Assembly: GCA_029817715.1 (NCBI GenBank)
Contig: JARUPY010000538.1
Span: 2,914,001-2,978,000, forward strand
Direction: 5' to 3'
Source of the DNA: Melastoma dodecandrum
Lineage: Eukaryota; Streptophyta; Magnoliopsida; Myrtales; Melastomataceae
Length of the DNA: 64,000 bases
In this document: positions 59,382 to 64,000 of the stretch, piece after piece
How positions within the stretch are numbered: position 1 is the first letter of the stretch
Layout: every line of letters starts with the position of its first letter
Position numbers and translations under genes: made by a program
The notes under the pieces: generated by a model
Seen by the model: only the letters and a program-made list of their open reading frames with translations
Database searches by the model: none
What the model was told of the DNA's origin: nothing

Positions 59382-61785
59382 TTTATACCACGATTTTTGT
59401 AAAGGGAGGGGGGTTGAATTGAACCGTGTCGGGCCCCCTTTTTTTTTCTGGGGATTGTGAGTGTGAATGCAGTTGAGATTATGGTTTGGTTCCGGGGGTT
59501 TTTGAAAAATTGACTTCTGACTTTTCTTTAGAGCCTGATGTTTGCTTTGGAGTTGGACTTTGCCTCCCTTCCCCTCTCTTTTCAGTTTCCCTTCTCTCCC
59601 CCCCTCTCCTTTGACTTCCTATCTGTTGTCTTCAAGCGAACTGCCACGTGTGCTTGGCTTTTCCCTTTCTAGGCCTTCCTCTACCATTTAGTTTTTTTTT
59701 TTTAAATAAATTCTAATTACACACCCAAATGCGATGATGATATTGGCTTAACAAAACCTCGGCAATTAAGAAAGAGCACTTACAAATCTAAATGGGAAGA
59801 GGGTGGTCGAAATAGTCTACACGATGAAGTGGAGGGTTAGCCATAAAAAGGGTCCTAAACTGAAAAAGTGAAGGAAACAATGTGAACGCGAACGAGGTAG
59901 CCGGTAGAAACATATTTTTATAATTCATCTTGACCATGAACTCTGTTTCTTTGAATATTACTACCATCCACTGGAAGGTATAAACTAAACAAATAAAACA
60001 AACAATTGTGCATGGATGAATATTTTGACAGCTTCTTAGAAGGGTCTACCCCTGTAATTACTCATTACTTCATGCATGTAGCCCCCCCCCCCCCCGGAAA
60101 AAAAAAAAATCGTTGTTGATTGGTCGTTGCTTGATGTCGCCATACCGTGTGAAAGCAAATGCGATTGGACTACAAGTAATCCTCACCAACCTCCCTTTTG
60201 TTCATAATTTTCCTTTACTTTAATAATATCATAACACCCCCAGTTTTGTCCAACCAAAGGAGTCATCGGGGTTCACACATTCCATCCATTTCTTTATTTT
60301 ACTTTAGTGACATCGTAGTGAATGTTTTTCTTTCGCATTTAGTTTATTTTCCAACAAAATTTATTTTAAAAAAGGCAAAATATAATATATTTTGTGCCAA
60401 CCTTTTATTTTAGTCGTAACTAAATTTATTATGAAATCATGTAATAATTTTAATTTTTATATTAATTTTGATAAATATTGAATTTCATCATGCGAAAGTC
60501 GGCCATAATAGACATGTCATTTATCCCGTAAAAAAAATAATGTTAGAACTTAGTACTTAGGATTTATATTAAATTAATAATGTCGTTAAGAATGCGTAAA
60601 ATCGATGAGATTGGATGATGAGTTAGTTTTGTGGACTGCAACTACGAGATATGGTAGAGGAATACGAGAATCAGAACTTAGATGTCTACTGATACATATC
60701 AGATTTTATTAAAGTCTTATTTCGCTTTGCAAAACGAAATCCTTGAACACGATTAATATAAAAATAAAAATTAATCACAAAATTATATAATAAAATAATT
60801 TAAAGCCAAAAAATAAAATTGAAATCAAATTGGACTACTTGTTTTCCTACGAAAAAACACCCAGTCAACTGTTTCTCTAGATGAAAAATTACTCTCCCGG
60901 GAAAGGAATTCACCCTCCACACAGCTCCGGTCAGACCGTTCACACCGCGGTCAAGCAGACGTCTGACTCCATCCACGCGGGTGAATGCTTACGTACGTCC
61001 TCCTGGATGTATGACGTCGAATCGTACGGTATTATTTAACACTTCGTGGTACTTAAATTTTTAAATTTATCATAGTGGTTTGCCTTAACCAGTAGATGAA
61101 TTTAGACATGAAACAGAGATTTTATAACTAATTTAGCATGGGAAAGATTAAAAAATCCGTCGTTTGTATTATCAATTTAAAATATTTTATGACAAACAGC
61201 CGCCAATGTTTCCATTTGCCCTTAAATACGAATTATTCCTTGAAGCCTAAAGGGGATTTCGTGCTTTCAGAATAATATCGTGTTAGAAAAACGTGAAATA
61301 CTTTTTTGCACAGGGTTTGTGTTTTCCAAATTCGACTTTGAAGCCATAACCTTGTAATTTTGAATCTTCATAAAACTCTAACATTTTTTCCTATGACCGA
61401 CAATTTTCATAGTTAAGTTATTTTACCCCAATTTAATTTCATGTATTATAACATTAAGTACGCGGAATGAAAAAAAGAACAAAAAAAAAAAACTTCGGCA
61501 GGCTTCGAAACGCAGCCGTTTTCAGCAATGTTATCCACAAAGCATTTTTTTCCTAACACCAGAGCCAATCAAGATCCTCCACGTGGAAAGCTGCTCGAAC
61601 CGTTGGGAGTCCTTCGCCCCCCCGCCCTATCCTTTCTCTCTCCCCAAAACCGTCGTAAGTTTCCCACCTCACAACAAAGCCAATTCTTCCCCCGGAGGCT
61701 GAAAACGGCCCTACATTCCGCTCCGCATGCCGATGGCGTGATCAGAGGATTTCGCCAAGGCAAAAAGTTTGGGCCGGGAGTTACT
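59382..61785. other. AT-rich intergenic region upstream of LCYE
   Basis: The left part is the upstream region of the transposase-derived gene. The right part should hold the LCYE promoter and 5' UTR; TACGTACGTCC and TGACGTCG near 60993-61020 contain ACGT cores, but no site can be called with confidence. Homopolymer C near 60082-60096. An in-frame ATG at 61528 would extend LCYE by 86 codons. Confidence 0.5.
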
Positions 61786-64000
61786 ATGGAGTTCGTGGTT
61801 CGGACCGGATTCATCAGCATAACTGCGAAATCGGATTTTCCGGAGGAGCGGCGGAGGTGGTGGAGGAATGGGGCTGCGGCGGCGGCTTGGAGAGGTGTAA
61901 GCGGTGGTGGGGTTTTGTTCCGTGGGCGTAGACGGAGAGGAGGAGTGGTTTGTGAGGTTACGGCGAAGGGAGGAGAGAGTTGCGTGGCTCTTAAGGAAGG
62001 ATTCGCGGATGAGGAGGATTACGTGAAGGCTGGCGGCTCGGAGCTATACTTCGTGCAAATGCAGCAGAATAAGATCATGGAGAGGCAGTCCAGAATCGCT
62101 GATAAGGTCTTGGTCGGCTTTAGGCATGTTCTGTTTCGTTCTCAGTTTTTTTTTTCTCTTGAACATGTTTTCTCATCCGTTGCTAAGTACTGCAGCTTCC
62201 GCCGATTGTAAATGGAGACAAGCCGCTGGACTTGGTGGTTATAGGGTGCGGTCCAGCTGGCCTAGCTTTGGCTGCTGAGTCGGCGAAATTGGGGTTGAAG
62301 GTTGGACTTGTTGGCCCTGATCTGCCTTTCACAAATAATTATGGCGTCTGGGAGGATGAATTTAAAGGTATAGTCTCAATGGCTAATACTTACTTAGTAT
62401 CTATGAAATTACTTCTGTTTCTTCCAATTTTCCACTCAGTTTTATCTTTGAAAATGGAAGAATTAAGGTAAAGAAGGCTGCAACTTGTACTTTTTCCATG
62501 TGCGATGTGATTTTACTCTGAAACATAATGTAGCCTCTGTTTTATCCTCGACGGTTGGTCTCTGTATCTGTTTAATTTGTGGATTCAACGTCGCCTTTTA
62601 TTGATGCATGCTGCCATTCACTTCTGGTGAGCTATGGATCCGAGGCTACATAAATTATTTTGTCACTGATCATCTGCAAATGAACCTTTTATTTTATGCT
62701 AGATCTTGGACTTTCCAAATGTATTGAACACGTTTGGCGAGATACAATAGTATATCTAGATGATGACGACCCTATTCTGATCGGTCGAGCTTACGGACGA
62801 GTTAGTAGGCATTTACTGCATGAAGAGTTGCTGGAACGGTTAGTTTACCATTCACCAAGTCAATTATTTTATTGTAATGTATCTCATACAGTTGCTGTGA
62901 AGTTGTAATCGATATTAATGTTGCTTAGGTGTGTCGAGTCAGGTGTAACATATCTCAGCTCCAAAGTTGAAAACATTGTCGAAGCAACTGATGGACATAG
63001 TCTTGTTACCTGCGATAATGACATGATCATTCCCTGCCGGTAAGATTAGGATGTTGGAAATAATTGATTTGTATGACTGTTAATCGTTCATTATCTGAAT
63101 ATTCTAATGTTGTATTATAGACTTGCCACGGTTGCATCAGGAGCTGCATCTGGCAAGTTGTTGCGTTATGAGGTGGGTGGACCAAGGGTCTCTGTTCAGA
63201 CGGCTTATGGAGTGGAGGTTGAGGTACTATATGTCTTTAACATCCACCAGCGTAGAGAGGAAACTTGCACGATCCAATCCAAGAGAACTTTGAGACATTT
63301 TATGACAATGCTACTTCTGTGAAGTTCAAATAACTACATCGATGCAGGCTGCAATGTTACTACATTTTAGTTGATGAAGATACAAGTTTTGATTGCAATT
63401 GCTTGATACGGTCTTCTCTTTGTCCCTGTGGAGAACAGTTCTGATCTTTTTTATCTCTATAATTGCTTTATCTTTAGGTGGAAAACAATCCTTATGATCC
63501 TAGCCTGATGGTATTCATGGACTACAGAGATCACATCAGACAAGAAGTTCCACTTGCAGAAGGCGATTGCCCAACCTTTTTATACGCTATGCCCATGTCG
63601 CCAACTAGGGTTTTCTTTGAGGTTTCTTCTGTTCAGCTTGCAGCATTGGTGGTGCAACTGCAGTTCTTCATTATCTGAGCTGATCCTGTACAAATTCTTT
63701 CCAGGAAACTTGCTTGGCTTCCAAAGATGCCATGCCCTTCAATTTATTGAAAGAGAAGTTGATGTTGAGATTGAAGACAATGGATATCCGAATTACAAAA
63801 GTTCATGAAGAGGTCAACTTTCTAACTATCATGACCGTGTAATAAAGTCATTGTTATTGTGGCTACAGATAGAACTTTTTCTTCACCTAAAATGCTCCTG
63901 ATGTTAGAAGTTATCGTCGTGACACACGTCTTCAGGAATGGTCCTATATTCCAGTTGGTGGATCCTTACCCAATACAGAGCAAAAGAATCTCGCATTTGG
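61786..64000 (+). CDS. LCYE: Lycopene epsilon-cyclase, 5' part (runs off right edge)
   Basis: Eight exons are visible: 61786-62106, 62196-62367, 62703-62838, 62929-63039, 63121-63223, 63478-63621, 63705-63812 and 63936 to the window end. All introns are GT-AG with matching phases. The first about 60 residues are Arg/Ser-rich with few acidic residues, as in a plastid transit peptide. Then come ESCVALKEGFADEEDYVKAG-like residues, the FAD-binding motif VVIGCGPAGLALA, LPFTNNYGVWEDEF, HVWRDTIVYLDD, GRAYGRVSRHLLHEELL, the cyclase motif VQTAYGVEVE, VFMDYRDH, FLYAMPMSPTRVFFEETCLA and EEWSYIPVGGSLPNTEQKNL. The family adds epsilon rings to lycopene in plastids on the route to alpha-carotene and lutein. 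About 110-130 C-terminal residues lie outside the window. ATG 61786 was chosen because MEFVV aligns with the family start. Confidence 0.95.

Noticed and set aside
61528..61785. N-terminal extension of LCYE from an upstream ATG
   Set aside because: The frame is open, but family members begin at the MEFVV-like start and the upstream stretch has no similarity; kept only as a note.

Overview
The window is nuclear DNA of a seed plant, most likely a eudicot. The evidence is intron-containing genes for plant proteins (lycopene epsilon-cyclase, a clade A PP2C, CFIm25), a plant caulimovirid integrated in the genome, an Ogre/Tat-type Ty3-gypsy retrotransposon and a Ty1-copia element. No tRNA, rRNA or CRISPR locus was seen.

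Layout. (1) Bases 1 to about 29,900 hold one nearly genome-length endogenous pararetrovirus (Caulimoviridae) on the minus strand. Its order is coat protein (CP), movement protein (MP), protease (PR), reverse transcriptase (RT) and RNase H (RH) in one long frame, then a second zinc-knuckle ORF, a TATA box and a tRNA-Met primer-binding site. It is split by a 21.2-kb Ogre-like retrotransposon (5112-26331, 5-bp target duplication GAAGT). Ogre LTRs are about 4.54 kb and about 1 % apart by hand count; gag-pro and RT-RH-INT are open, while the extra ORF1 has a frame break. Each LTR carries pieces of host genes: a TGA9/TGA10-type ORF with its bZIP part missing, and an HSP90 N-domain piece. (2) 29.9-36.6 kb holds a 5'-truncated myosin XI pseudogene and unassigned DNA. 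(3) 36.9-46 kb holds an intact CFIm25 gene, a relic of a PP2C 3' end split by a decayed copia element (39273-44075, target duplication GAGGC), and an intact HAB1-like PP2C facing it. (4) 46-57.5 kb is AT-rich and gene-poor: two copies of a foldback element with a pyrimidine-rich core, a small inverted-repeat element carrying a laccase exon piece, and an NDR-type kinase pseudogene. (5) 58-64 kb holds an intact single-exon Harbinger-transposase-derived gene and the first eight exons of lycopene epsilon-cyclase, which runs off the right edge.

Four genes look functional: CFIm25 (mRNA 3'-end processing), the PP2C (abscisic-acid signalling), the transposase-derived protein, and LCYE (alpha-branch carotenoids, the route to lutein). 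They share no evident pathway. The most unusual signals are the gene pieces in the Ogre LTRs and a series of hairpins with fixed 11-nt loops and changing stems in the Ogre 3' region.
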